Shown: positions 1-11,039, counted from the first letter of the stretch. The stretch is DNA of 44,712 bases from Scenedesmus sp. ARA3 (GCA_004335835.1 RWJK01001011.1:1624-46335); one strand, 5' to 3'. Numbers and translations: made by a program. Notes: a model not told the origin generated them from the sequence alone.

Positions 1-59
<59 letters not shown>
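1..59. repeat. (CTG)n microsatellite at window edge
   Basis: An uninterrupted tgc/ctg trinucleotide run starts at the first base, so its left end is unknown. Such tracts recur through the window, mostly next to splice acceptors of minus-strand genes. No gene can be tied to this one. Confidence 0.95.
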
Positions 60-60
<1 letters not shown>

Positions 61-404
61 CGACATGGCTGTAGGAACGGCACTGGGCTGTCACGCTGTG
101 TGCTGCAGTATGATGCCAGCACGGGAGGGGAGCGGCGGCTGCAGCAGGTCACCAATGACGAGTGGAGCAGCCACAAGAAGGGCTGAGGCGAATAGGCAAA
201 AAAGGCCTGTGGCGAATGCAGCAACCCTGTGCTACTAGCATTTGTAGTACAGATGGTGTTGTCAGTGGCACAGAAGGGGTCCTTGAGCTGTGACACTTGT
301 GGACATCTGTGCGCAGTTGGCGACCCACAAATCGTGGCACAGTGCTTTGGCCAATTGGTAACATGTGGTGTTGACACAGAAGAAAGCTGTTGAGGGATTG
401 TCTG

Positions 405-1211
405 TCACGTGCATGCTATCGCCGAGTGTGTAGCACACACTTTGCCAATCACGCAGCCCGTCAGTGTCAACACAGCCAACAAACAGTTCCGCTGAACACG
501 CTTCACATGTACGCGTAAACATGTGGTCAAAAAATTACTCAACCCGAAGCGCCACTGCTGCTTGTTAAGCGCGCTTGCAAACACACAAGTTAACCGCGGT
601 CCTGAAACCCTGCAAGGGCGCCACGTTGGTAGCGCAGCGCTACAGCAACAACCGACAAGTGCGCCGCGCGGCAGCAGCCATCCTCGGCCCAGCGGCTGAC
701 GAGGCTCTCTCGGTGCAACCAGCTGCAACGCTGTTACGGCACAGCTGCAGCTGCAGCTTGCCAACTGTGCAAACACGATTGTCTTACACAGAACCACCTG
801 CTTCTGCGTGGGCTGCGGGACAGCCTCTCCTGCCACCGTGACAAGTGTACACGCAGCATGCCCCGGTGCTGCTGCCTCTACCGTGCCGTGCTGAAAAGCA
901 ACTGGCTTGCCCTGCACAATGCCTGGGCCTGCAGCCACACTGCTGTTGGCTGCAGCAGCACTATAGATCGGCAGCAATGCCGCTTTTGAAGCTGCCTCTT
1001 TCTGCACGTCAGTTGAGGCGCTCTGGCCCCCACAAGTCATCCGCAGCAGCAGGGCAATGACGCCGTTCAGCAGCACAAGCAGCGCTATGCCCAGCGCATA
1101 TGCTGCAAGGATGCGTGGGGTGGTCCAGCGTGTGTCATTGCCCTCAAATGCAGCAAGGTACAGCACCAACAGAGTGGTGGTAACAGTACCTGCAGGTGTG
1201 CATTCGCCCAC
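405..1211 (-). CDS. possible membrane-protein exon (hypothetical)
   Basis: I do not recognise this gene. An open minus-strand frame begins after a good acceptor (CACACCTGCAG, exon starting near 1189). Its first 55 residues look coding: a hydrophobic stretch TTTLLVLYLAAFEG, a polar loop with GNDTRWTTPRI, then a clear transmembrane helix ALGIALLVLLNGVIALLL. After roughly residue 110 the frame turns into Cys/Ser/Pro-rich low-complexity sequence that may be intron or UTR. The true end is therefore uncertain and probably lies near 700-960, not at 405. It could be the last exon of a multi-span membrane protein whose other exons lie upstream (to the right). Confidence 0.3.
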   Translation of the reverse strand: MGECTPAGTVTTTLLVLYLAAFEGNDTRWTTPRILAAYALGIALLVLLNGVIALLLRMTCGGQSASTDVQKEAASKAALLPIYSAAAANSSVAAGPGIVQGKPVAFQHGTVEAAAPGHAACTLVTVAGEAVPQPTQKQVVLCKTIVFAQLASCSCSCAVTALQLVAPREPRQPLGRGWLLPRGALVGCCCSAALPTWRPCRVSGPRLTCVFASALNKQQWRFGLSNFLTTCLRVHVKRVQRNCLLAVLTLTGCVIGKVCATHSAIACT

Positions 1212-1544
1212 AGAGTGGAGGCAGCGGCAGCGGTGGCAGCATCACAGCCAATAGATATCCGTCAGTTGTGCACACCGCTGCAACTGCAAAGGCACGCGGC
1301 AGTCACTACAGAAAAGGCAGTCGCAAAAGTAAACAACCAGAACTGCGGCTGCCGCGCTGCACACATGGCTAGCCAAGAGACAGGCAGCGTCATCCTTTCT
1401 GCCTGCAGCCCGCAGGCGCACCTGTTGCTGCAATGACGTAGGTCAGGGCCTTGTTAAAAGCTGCAAGCACAGCAACAGCGGCTGGTTTGATCAGCTAGAC
1501 AGAAGCAGCTGACACATGGTCTCGATGAATGCAAGCAGTGCTGC

Positions 1545-1654
1545 AACCCGCAGGTTTCTTGCATTGCGTCTGCTGCTGGCCAATGTATAGCCATGCAAAA
1601 TAATTGTATGTCCTCCAGGGGCATGACCAATTGCACCTCAACACGCTTCACCAC
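1545..1654 (-). CDS. possible exon, hypothetical
   Basis: After an acceptor-like CGTCTGCAG the minus strand reads VKRVEVQLVMPLEDIQLF and continues without a stop for about 35 residues. The mixed composition is unlike the repeat-derived frames around it. It may be an exon of the same unrecognised gene as the hydrophobic exon at 405-1211. No family is assigned. Confidence 0.2.
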
Positions 1655-2048
1655 TGCAGACGTGCATATGAAGTCAACACTGTTTGAATAGTGACAGCAC
1701 TGAAGGAACTTCCTTCACGACGTTCGGAACGTCCTACATGGTCTGCCACAACTGCTGTGAGTCACCTTTGGCTTCTCCCATACGCACTGGTGACGGCACG
1801 TTCCTTTCAACGCTGTTATTGCACCTTGAACGGTGCTGGGGGAGCGTGACAGTAAAAGTTGCGATCGGCGTTCCTAAGCGAGGGGTGGAACGGAGCTCCA
1901 GCAGCGCTGTCAGCACCATGTGTTGTTTTGAAGCAAGTCAATGTCTAGTTTCGATCGACAGTACTTTAACATCGTCCCCACTTTTGCTTGGACATCATAC
2001 GCTGCTGCCGTGATCATGTTACCTTTGGCACGTTGGATTCCCATCTTG

Positions 2049-2651
2049 TTACTTGCCACCGTTACCGCAGCTACCCAACCGTGGGTGACCCACCCCGCCT
2101 GCCGCCTCCACCACCCCGAGGCTTAGTACCGCCACGCCCACCACCCAGCTGACCCTGAACCCGAGTTGCTGCTGCTGCTGCAGCAGCACCCTTTTGCCTT
2201 CCCATCCACTCCCAGCACCAGTAAGACTCTGCACCAGCCCCACTGCCCCTGGCCCCACTACCTGCCCCTGCTGTTGCTTCTGAACACCGCCACCCCCACA
2301 AACATAAACATCACTACCACTTGTGCCTGTGGCCCCATCACTCCCTCTGCGCCCTGTTCTGCCGCCATGCTGACCCCCGCTCCTGCCAATGTTGCCGCCG
2401 CCGCTGCTGCCTGCATTGCTGTCTCTGCGTGGGGGCCAGTCAACCAGCGATTTTGTGTACGCTTTGCCTCTGACAGTCATGAGGTAAAATACAGTTACAC
2501 AGCCACATGGCCTGCTGGACAACAGCATGACCTGTAGCAATGCCGTGCAGGCTATCAGCAGCACATCCACGCACCCAGCGCAGAACCAACGCAGCAACAG
2601 ACACGATCGTTGCACTACAACCGCATCACCGCGGATGCAACTCTCAGCCAC
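2049..2651 (-). CDS. possible membrane-protein exon (hypothetical)
   Basis: This minus-strand open frame of 200 codons is not recognised. Its first part holds one or two hydrophobic stretches (LLLRWFCAGCVDVLLIACTA, then VTVFYLMTV) followed by KAYTKSLVDWPP. The remainder is Gly/Gln-rich low complexity. It could be an upstream exon of the gene suggested at 405-1211, but I could not build a continuous splice model between them. An intergenic open frame is also possible. Confidence 0.22.
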   Translation of the reverse strand: MAESCIRGDAVVVQRSCLLLRWFCAGCVDVLLIACTALLQVMLLSSRPCGCVTVFYLMTVRGKAYTKSLVDWPPRRDSNAGSSGGGNIGRSGGQHGGRTGRRGSDGATGTSGSDVYVCGGGGVQKQQQGQVVGPGAVGLVQSLTGAGSGWEGKRVLLQQQQQLGFRVSWVVGVAVLSLGVVEAAGGVGHPRLGSCGNGGK

Positions 2652-3381
2652 GCTACTCGTGCCAAAGTCTATGTTGGCAAGATGTCACCACTGATGTTGG
2701 ACGCCCGAGCCCTGCTCAGACTATGCTGATCCCACGGTGGCAGGGTTAACACTGCCGACGCTGCACCGCACTTCTTTTGTAAGCAGTGCTCAAGGCAGAG
2801 GCTGTCCTACTGTGACGCCCAAACCAGATTCAGTGTCCTGCTGCATCTGTCACTCCACACTGCACAGCTGCATGTCCAAAGGCCTGCAATCAAAGAACAC
2901 GCATCATTGCAGACGTTTGGTTGCCACATCTGCCTGACTATGGCATCCTGCGGCATCTCTACAGCGCTGTCTGTGACCAGCAAGGTGCACCTCCACAGCG
3001 CATGCATTTCAAATTCCAAACTGTTCCAAATCATTTGGAATAGCAATGTCATGCTGGCCTTTGTGCAGCATCAGGCACATCTCTGCCTGGGCACCTTAGT
3101 GCAGCAAGGGCTGTGCTGTGTGCCGCCCTGTAGCAGCCACAACCCCGCCCGCTCAGAGCTGAAGCAGCAGGGCCGGGAAGCAGGAGCGGCTGAGCACCCC
3201 CGCATATGGCTAGGCGGCAGCTGGCGGTGCATTCAGTGCATCCATCCACTGCTGTTGCAGCACAGTGCGTCGCACAAGCAGCATCCGTGCCTCGCACATA
3301 CACCACAACTGCTCGGCGGCAGCTGCAAGGCTCACCGATGTTTTGAATGCTGCGCCAGCCAGCCAGCACGGTGCTGTACCC

Positions 3382-3525
3382 TCACGAGTCGTCCCCCTGC
3401 TGCTGCTCGCCTGCTGCTGCTGCTGCTGCTGCTGCTGCGTCGTCCTCCATCAGGCCGCTGTCAGGCTCTCCATCCTCATCTGGGTTGCCATCATACTCGT
3501 TCAGCTCCTCAAACACATCGCCTGC

Positions 3526-3577
<52 letters not shown>

Positions 3578-5984
3578 GCGAGGGCGAGGCCATCGTGCTA
3601 CAGCGTAGAGGAGGAAGGCACCGCTCAAGGCACACGAGCGCTGATTCTGCGTCAAGCGGCAACGCAGCCAGCCATACTGCAGGAATGGTGAAGACGTTGC
3701 TGCCACTCAATCTGTGATGGCAGCCCATGTGGCACTATCCGGGGACGGCACTGAAGCAGAACCTGTGACCGCAGGCAGCTAGCTGCTGCTGCTGCTGCCA
3801 GCAGTGCTGCTGCTGCTCACCGTCGCTGCTCCACCAGGCCAGGGGTGTCAGCCTGAAGGTGGCCATCTTCACGCCAAACACGCGCAGCAGCGCAGCCTGG
3901 TTGGGGTCCAGCGTCTGGCCAGCACGGCACACCTGGCAGCAGCAGCAGCAGCAGCAGTAGCGGCAGTAGAATGATTATCAGCTGCAATACTTTACGTCCG
4001 GTGTTGGTGTTGATTTGCAAGAGGTCGCCAGCCACTGCTCCACTGCCCTAACAAAGGTTGCACAAGAGCAAAAACACTCAGCCGCTGCAAGTATACAACA
4101 CCCCCGGAATATCAATCCAGCCCCCGCATGATCCCCCTGCCCCTCCCCCGCTCACCACGTGGTCTGCCAGCAGCTCCACCATACCTCTTTTCAGCTTTGT
4201 TGGCACACCTCGCCGCACTCAACCCAGCATAACACTGGGTCAACAGGTATGATGGTTGTTACACCTCCAAAGTAACAGTCTAAACACCCGCACACTCCTC
4301 ACCATGTGGCCTGCCAAGCAGCTCCACCACTGCTTTGTTCAGCTTGGTGGCAACCCTCCACCCACTCAACCCAACCCAACCCAGCGCTAAAGCATAACAT
4401 ATCCTACAAAGTACATGGTAAAAACACCCCCCAATCCTCCTCACCACGTGGTCTGCCAGCAGCTCCACCACGCCCTTGTTCAGCTTTGTGGGCAGCCCGT
4501 GCTTGCGCAGCGTCGGCTCCAGCGTGTGCGGCAGCGGGCCTGTGGCATTGGACAGCGGGCCGGCGGCCAGCTTGAACTCCTGGCCTGCGGCGCTGCCTGC
4601 GCGCGCAAAATCCTCCTCATGCACCTCCTCAAGCGCTGCTACCACCTGCAGGTGATGAGGCGCGTCACAAGCAACAAAACGCGTCAGCATAAGAACTGAT
4701 GAATTAGTAGCATCAGCGTGCACCGTAGCTGCCGTGTCAGCAGCAAGGCTGCGCACCAGCCACCTGCCCAGTCAGTGCATGCACCCTCTACTTCCCCACA
4801 CCTCGTCCTTTGCCAAGCGCCAGTGGTTACCATTCAAAACGCTGTCAACGCTAAGACCCAAACTCCAAGCCCCAACTACAAATATACGCACCTCGTCCTT
4901 GGCCATGCGTGTGAAGAGCAGCCCCACGTGTCCAGCCAGCTTGGCACTGATCTGGCTCAGCCCCGTGCGCAGCTCGTCAGCGGGTGTCTTACCCAGAGCC
5001 ACCTGCAGCACCTTGTTGCTGCCCATCACAAACCTGCGATAAAAATAGTGTGTGTGAAGCAATGTGTGCACATGCAGCAAAGCCTGGCGGCAGTGCTGAA
5101 CAGGGTAGTAGGCCAGTGTTTGGATGCATTTCGGAGCTGCATAGCGCATGCCGCAATTCACAAGTGCTGCTGCAGCGTCCAATGCATGAATGAGTCTTGC
5201 ATGGCTGGTGAGTGCACTGCGTCAAGCCTGGCTGGTGTGCAGTGCATTGGTCAGTTGCGGGTCAGGCGCAGCCTTTCTGCTGTGGCTGCATGCCTGCTGC
5301 CGCTGCTGGTGCGACAGCAACAGCTGGAAATTGCATGCGTAATGGTGTTCACGCCGCCTGCTGGCCGCTCCAGCCGCCCGTTGCTGCTGCCGCTGCTGTT
5401 AGGAGGCTGTCTGGCTCACCTGCTGCTGTCCTTGAGCTGCTCCCTGAGGTCTTTGAACAGCTCATTGCGCATGTTGTGGTAGCGGAACAGGCACACAGAG
5501 GGGAACCTGCGGCCATGTACATGGAACAGGCACACATTGCGACGAGTGAAGAGAGAGGTGGGCATGGCAGCAGGAGCAATGGGGGTTGCTTAGGAGCGGC
5601 CAACCACAAAGTAACCAGGCTGACGCGGTGTGTACAACAAAGCCCCTGATAAGCCTGGCTGTCTCCAGGCCTGCAGCATGTACGCTATGCTTGAAAGGCC
5701 TATGCATGCACATGCTATGCACTGCAGCTGCTGTGGCATCACAAACAACATAGCAATGACTACACAGTCTTTCATGGCTTGTCTTTGCACAGTGACTCAC
5801 TCCTCTGCGGCGTTGCGGACTTGTGTTATGAGCCCCTCCTTCCATGTTCTGTCCTTCTTCTTTGCCTTGGTGAGGCTCACTGCAAGCAGGCAGCTGGGCC
5901 ACGTTACAACCAAGTTCACGTGATCACGGAACTGCTGCAGAAGGCACTCCACGCACCAACTTTGTTGCGTTTGCTTTTTGGCAT
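3382..5984 (-). CDS. MRT4: mRNA turnover protein 4 homolog (ribosome assembly factor MRT4)
   Basis: This is an L10-like (uL10/P0 paralogue) nucleolar factor that occupies the P0 site on pre-60S particles until the stalk assembles. Exons read 5'->3' on the minus strand: 5984-5957, 5879-5801, 5506-5420, 5033-4892, 4645-4445, 3932-3821, 3521-3382. All junctions are GT-AG and phase-consistent and give 262 residues, close to the ~236-240 of yeast and human. Diagnostic segments are N-terminal MPKSKRNKVVSLTK, then HNMRNELFKDLREQLKDSS, MGSNKVLQVALGKTPADE, GHVGLLFTRMAKDEV, EEDFARAGSAA, HTLEPTLRKHGLPTKLNKG and NQAALLRVFGVKMATFRLTP. The C-terminus is acidic with an Ala run. The fifth intron (3933-4444) carries two extra copies of the preceding exon's end. 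Introns 5 and 6 end in CTG tracts. A minus-strand ATATATTATA lies about 95 nt upstream of the ATG. A TGTAA (algal-type poly(A) signal) lies at 2495-2499. Confidence 0.93.
4151..4495 (-). repeat. ~145-bp tandem repeat copying the 3' edge of MRT4 exon 5
   Basis: Three copies start at 4151, 4298 and 4440 (spacing 147 and 142). The rightmost is the true end of the 4645-4445 exon with its donor. The other two lie in the following intron. Each copy holds ~50 nt of exon sequence (PTKLNKGVVELLADHV), the donor GTGAG and intron flank with the shared aacaccc block. The copy at 4151 reads PTKLKRGMVELLADHV in frame and keeps a perfect donor. The copy at 4298 carries an extra base that breaks the frame. 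Confidence 0.9.
4799..4918 (-). repeat. degenerate duplicate of MRT4 exon 4 donor edge
   Basis: The block at about 4799-4826 resembles the true end of the 5033-4892 exon at 4890-4918, about 90 bp away. On the sense strand both read GGCNAAGGACGAGGTG or close to it. The extra copy lies inside the intron and keeps GT after GACGAG. Divergence is higher than in the neighbouring triple repeat. Confidence 0.6.
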
Positions 5985-6294
5985 GGCTGCTGCTGGTGCT
6001 GGTGCTGCTGCTGCTGTGCTGAACCTTGGCGCTGCTAGTGATGTTTTGTTGTACCAATCGAAAGAGGCTTCAATAAGCTATAATATATGTTATTGACTTA
6101 ATAGATGTGCAGGGCAGCAGCGGGTTGGGCACTTCGACACTGGTGACGGCAAATCTGACGGCAAAGCGTGTTTTGACTTGCAGCTCTCCTTATCGCGTAA
6201 CTTCCTAACAAAATCAGTTGTTAAAGGCGCAAAGAAAGCATTGTTGTGAGTTGGCGGTTGAAACCTGACGTGTTAATGTGCCTGTTGTTCTTCC
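5985..6294. promoter_or_regulatory. divergent intergenic/promoter region, MRT4 / Gln-rich gene
   Basis: About 310 bp separates the MRT4 start codon (minus) from the proposed start of the plus-strand Gln-rich gene. It is AT-richer than its surroundings. On the MRT4 sense strand an ATATATTATA element occurs at about 6079-6088, a plausible TATA-like core promoter. No other site is recognised. Confidence 0.4.
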
Positions 6295-7101
6295 ATGTCC
6301 AGCAGTGGAGGCAGCCATTTCTCTGCAGACCCAGCCCGCCCGCTCGTGACACCCGCTGTGCTCAATCGTGCTGGGTTTCAACTTTGACAAGCCAAAAGCA
6401 GAAGCATACTTGTGTATGTCACTGCTGCTGCCACATTGGACCTGAATCTCTGCTGTTTGGTGTGTTGCATGCTAGCAGCTTGCCATCCGCCTGACACTTG
6501 TCGTGCTTGATCACGCACAGCAGCAGGCAGTTTCAACCACCCAACACTACGTAGTACAGACTGAACAGCGCCATCAACACGGCAGTTCTGCATCCCACAG
6601 GCTGGCACATCAACAGATGCAGGTTTGTCTTGGCTCACTGCTCTGCCAGCACTGCCAGCGGGCCTACTTGCATTATGAACCACAGCTTCTTCACAAACTC
6701 TCATCATCAGTGCACCATTTCTTAGCTTCTGAGTGCTGTTGCTTCATCTGCTGGCCGCCAGCAAAGCGGCTTTGCCATGTGTCAGATGCTGGTGGCAAAG
6801 GTGATGTCTTGATGTCAGTGCTATCAGACAAGGCGCACCACCCTACCATTCATGCTGAATGTGCTGTTTACTGCAGGACTCTGGAAAACCGCAGCAAGTG
6901 CAGCAGCAGCAGCAGCAGGAGCAGCAACACCAGCAGCAGCAGCGGCTACAGCCGCTTGCATCAGCAAGCGAAATCGCAGCAGCAGCGTCGTATCTACGGT
7001 CCCAGGGCAACACAGTGCAGCTGCTGCCCCCAACAGGACCCTGTCAGTGCTTGCTATCATCACCTTCTGAGCAGTATGGCCAAGCTGTAGCTAGCACCAA
7101 T

Positions 7102-7142
<41 letters not shown>

Positions 7143-7347
7143 AGAGGTAGTAGTGCCGTTGAGCGCCGGCTCCAACCAGCTCAGCATGGCCAAGCTGCTG
7201 CAAATAATGCAACATGCACCGGCTGCTGCTGCTGGCGGCAGCAGCAGCAGCAGCAGTGCAGGGGTGAGCCTGGCTGTGGTGGATGGCGTGGATGTGGTGC
7301 AGGTGAAGCTGTTTGCTGGCATACAGCCGCCGTCGGAAAGCTACTGA
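6295..7347 (+). CDS. Gln-rich hypothetical protein (model incomplete)
   Basis: Not recognised. The best-supported exon is 6877-7347, after TTTACTGCAG. It opens with DSGKPQQ and ends SLAVVDGVDVVQVKLFAGIQPPSESY before TGA, with a (CAG)12 poly-Gln run and a Ser run between. A second likely exon (about 6521-6621, QQAVSTTQHYVVQ then RLAHQQMQ) joins it in phase. A possible first exon starts at 6295 with MSSSGGSHFSADPARPLVTP. It meets a stop after about 30 codons, and I could not find a convincing donor to link it. The Gln- and Ser-rich, non-hydrophobic make-up would suit a nuclear or regulatory protein, but that is only a guess. Confidence 0.4.
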
Positions 7348-8558
7348 TTAGTCATGACAGCGATTTCACAGTCAGCATCAGCAGCTGGGCTGGCTTATAC
7401 TCTGTGGCCCAGCAGCGCATGCAAGACAAGGCGCGCAGCTTGCTTGTGCCAGGTCTGCAAGGCTTCATGCCAGTAAGCCTGATCATTTGGTGCTGGGTCA
7501 CTGCCGCTACAGTTGTGAGTGAAGCAGGCACATTGTGGCTAGCCACACAGCGCTGCGTCACCCGCAGTTTTAAATCTGCGAAAAAAATGCAGACACATCT
7601 GCAGTGAATGCCTTGCATGCGTCATGCTCCGTATGACCTGTTGTTGTTCAGCAGATGCTGCCGCCAGCTGCAACAAGCGGGCTGCACTGGCAGAAGCAAC
7701 TGTCGTCAATATGAAGTACCCCTGGACATGTGTACCATCACTAATGGCAGCTTCAAGTTGCGGCCAGCTTGGCACTGCCAGAGCAGCCAGGCCCCTGCTT
7801 TGTTTGGTCCCTGCTTGCCCAAGGTTCAGCAGACTTCAAGATACTAAACTTGTAGTACTAGTTGTATATGAAGAAAGTTGCCGATTGCATACATTACAAG
7901 CATTTAAGCACAATGCAACATCATGCATACTCACATAGCTAGACGGGGCCCCCAGGCCATCATGGCTGCTTCAACTGCAAGTTGTATGTTACATGGCCTG
8001 AACATGGCCCCTGGCCCCTGCATGACAGCCTCAGATGTGCTGGCTTGAGTCTCGCTTGCATACTTGACACACCTGAGGACTTCATCTGTACGTATGCATG
8101 AGACATGAACCCTGTTACTAAGGATGTTGGTAACTCAAACCCACATGCGTGACCCCACGAAACAGAATGAATGACCCAGCTGAGCAATAGCATCGCATCA
8201 GTGGACGTCGCCACGCAATGAGACACGACGTGTATGTCTTTGGCAAATAACACTTGATCAAGTACAACACTGCAGCTGGGCACGAGTAACACGTCAGACT
8301 GCCAAGCACCGCCAGCAGTTACAATGACAACAGCTGGCTCCGTGCTGCATTCCTGCCAATGGGATGCACTGCTGCCGCCGCGGCCTGCTGCGCAGCGCTG
8401 AGCAGCCTGCTGTTGCAAGTTGCGGTCGATGCGCCTGAAGGGCCAAACGCATGCCCGGCAGCAGGCTCTGCGAGCTTGCAAAGCTGCTGCTGCTGCGCTG
8501 CTGCCGCATCAGAAGTGCCGACTCAACCCTCCTTCATGGCATGGTTCACGACTGCTGC
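7348..8558. other. convergent intergenic region, no gene recognised
   Basis: This lies between the 3' ends of the Gln-rich gene (+) and the four-helix membrane protein (-). Open frames here are short and composition-driven. A minus-strand TGTAA at 8319-8323, 236 nt beyond the membrane-protein stop, is a candidate poly(A) signal. Confidence 0.5.
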
Positions 8559-9982
8559 TCATGGATGGTCTGCCTCAAAGGCCAGCGTATCAGACAGCAC
8601 CGTCAGCCGGTTGTACTCCTCGCGCTGCTTGCTGCGAATCTCGTCCACCGCGCGCATCGCAAACACGGTGGCCGCCACAGACAGCACAAAGTTGAAGAAC
8701 AGGAAGGCAGCAGAGGCTTTTTCGTACGCGGTCAGCATGGGAGGCTCGCCGCTGTAGTTGATGCCTGCGGCAGCAGCAGGAGCAGCAACAGCAGCAGCAG
8801 CGGCAGCAGCAGCAGCAGCAATGGGCTGTGATTGAAGCATGTGTAGCAGTGTTTGACGCGTGCAAGCAGGGCGGCTGCGCCAGGCGATGTTCAGGCGGTG
8901 GCCAGGCCGCGCAGCAGCAAAGCTGTTTGAGCAGCAAGCGGAACCACTACTGAGAGTTGCAGGTATGCGTCACAGATGCAAGCAGCAGCATGCTTGTAAA
9001 CACAGTACCATCCCATAGCTTGTGGCGCCTGCGCCCCCACCTGCGTCTGTCACCATGTCCACGAAGAAGTGGAAGCTGAGCACTGTGCAAGAAGCAGCAC
9101 TGTAACATGGTGTGCTCTTGAACATACCAGGGATGTATTGTGCGCAAGCTACGACCCACCTGCGTCTGTGACCATGTCCACGAAGAAGTGGAAGCTGAGC
9201 ACCATCTGTGTGTACGAGATGCAAGAAGCAGCACTGCAACAAGGCGTGTTGCACAACACATTAAGGATGTGGTGCACGTTTATGTGCCCCCACCTGCGTC
9301 TGTGGCCATGTCCACGAAGAAGTGGAAGCTGAGCACCATCTGTGTGTACGAGATGCAAAAAGCAACACTGCAACAAGGCGTGTTGCACAACACGTTCAGG
9401 ATGTGGTGCATGTTTATGTGCTCCCACCTGCGTCTGTAACCATGTCCACAAAGAAGTGGAAGCTGAGCACCATCTGTGCCGCGTTGTAGGCAAAGAACGC
9501 GATCACCAGCTCACGCTGCACGCCACAATGGAGGCAGCAGCACACATGACGCGCAAAATGACAGCAGACATGCAGCGGCAGCTTGGAACAAGTTTGATTT
9601 TGCAAGATTGTGCTGCAGCCGCGGCTGGCAAGCTGTTGCTGGTTATCAAGCAGCCATGAGCAAGTACTTGTCAGCAGCATGAGACATGCGAGGTCCATGC
9701 ACACCAAGCGCTGATAGGTACAAGCGTGGTGGTGCTGGCACGGGCCTCCAGGCTGTGCAATGTGCAGGTCTTGGCATAGGCAGTACAAATGCATTGCGCA
9801 GGCACTTGCAATAGCTTGATACTTCACAACCGCTGCAGCAGATGCAAGTTGCCGACACGTTGCAGGCCACCGTGTGTATATGTGTTGCTGCAGCTGTACC
9901 TGTGCATTGAGCACGCCTGCCAACCCTGCTATGCTGAAGATGTTGTTGATGATGGCCAGGTAGAAGGTGAAGCCCATGGGGC

Positions 9983-10018
<36 letters not shown>

Positions 10019-10573
10019 GGCAGCGTGCAGCAAGTATAAACACCACCCATTTGCCGCACATCAGACAGGAACAGCTAAGGAGGCACAATGAGCACCAGCA
10101 ACCCTAGGATGCGAACGCAGTCTCCAAAAATCGTGCTTCTGCAAAAGTGTTCTGCTGCTGCTGTTGTACAGCCTGCGGCTTCTGAGCCTGCTTGGCACCC
10201 AATGCAGCTGGCTGTCACAAGGATGACGCTTCAGCTGGCGCCACCAAGCGCTGCTTCTGTGATACGGCTGCTTCTAGGGCCACAAACAGTCCGGCGGCAG
10301 CAGCAGGTGTTACGCTTGCTGTATCCAGCGTTCACACTGCTACCGACGGCCGCTGCTGCTGCTGGCGGGGGTCCCTTCCAGCTATGTAAGTACGCATTAC
10401 GTTGCATTGTGCTGTTGCAAAGTGTGTTGCCTGCAGCTCTTTATACTGCTGCTGCTGCTACTGCTGCTGGGCGCACCGCGGGTCCATGGGGTTTTCGTAG
10501 TTGCCCACGCGCGCGTCTATGCTGGTGGAGTTCCATTGCTCCACCTGCAGCTGCGCTATGTACCTGGCAGCAG

Positions 10574-10662
<89 letters not shown>

Positions 10663-11039
10663 GTGCGGAGGGGAACACAGGGCAAACAGTTGAGAGCATC
10701 TGCGGGACCAGAAGCCAGTTCTACCAGTGTTGCTGCAGGCTGCCTGTCGCAGTGCAAACTGCACATAGTGTGCGCTTGTTGCACGTGTTGATTGCAGACA
10801 TTGGCACATCCAGTACTCAAGCTGCTTGATAGCACTGCCACCAGCAGCACAGCCTGTGCCGACACCGGCAGTGCCGTGTCTGCCAGCCGGTACTGCTGCA
10901 TTCAGTGACGTATAAGCATACGCTGCTTCACGCACTTGTTGAAGTAGTATGCCTTGTAGCCTTCATACAGCCCTAGCAGGCACAGGCCCACCACCAGCTG
11001 CGCTGCGCCGATGCACAGCACGCCACACCCTGAGCGCAT
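8559..11039 (-). CDS. small four-transmembrane protein of unknown function
   Basis: Exons 5'->3' on the minus strand are 11039-10936, 10563-10477, 9984-9900, 9515-9428 and 8764-8559. All junctions are GT-AG and in phase, giving 189 residues. Four hydrophobic segments are visible: residues ~6-27 (LCIGAAQLVVGLCLLGLYEG), ~70-91 (FYLAIINNIFSIAGLAGVLN), ~94-118 (ELVIAFFAYNAAQMVLSFHF, then FVDMV) and ~136-157 (SAAFLFFNFVLSVAATVFAM). A soluble loop (residues ~36-68) separates the first two, and the charged tail begins RAVDEIRSKQREEYNRL. No catalytic motif is seen. The topology is tetraspanin- or MARVEL-like in outline, but signature residues are absent, so I name no family. Acceptors of exons 2, 3 and 5 are preceded by CTG tracts. 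The intron between exons 4 and 5 holds a 134-bp array of exon-4 end copies. Confidence 0.8.
9038..9515 (-). repeat. 134-bp tandem array copying the 3' half of exon 4 of the 4-TM gene
   Basis: Four copies start at 9038, 9157, 9291 and 9425 (spacing 119, 134, 134). The last is the true exon end. Each copy contains about 46 nt encoding MVLSFHFFVDM(V/A)TDAG, a donor GCAG/GTGGG and intron flank. In the copies a new acceptor-like ACACACAG (or GCACAG) directly precedes ATGGTGCTC, so each resembles a complete 46-nt exon. Because 46 is not a multiple of three, adding one would shift the frame. Confidence 0.93.
10575..10661. repeat. (AGC)29 microsatellite at a splice acceptor
   Basis: Twenty-nine uninterrupted AGC units on the plus strand read as (CTG)n on the sense strand of the four-helix gene. 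The tract ends 11 nt before the acceptor AG of exon 2. It is the longest trinucleotide tract inside a gene in this window. Confidence 0.97.

Noticed and set aside
4718..5482. 254-codon plus-strand open frame
   Set aside because: It runs antisense across two MRT4 exons and their introns; family conservation supports only the minus strand.
9038..9515. Repeated open frames reading MVLSFHFFVDM as separate small genes
   Set aside because: They are intronic copies of the 4-TM exon 4 end, without independent start context or promoter.
10441..10791. Long poly-Ala, poly-Ser, poly-Gln and poly-Cys open frames
   Set aside because: All are six-frame readings of one (AGC)29 microsatellite in an intron of the 4-TM gene.
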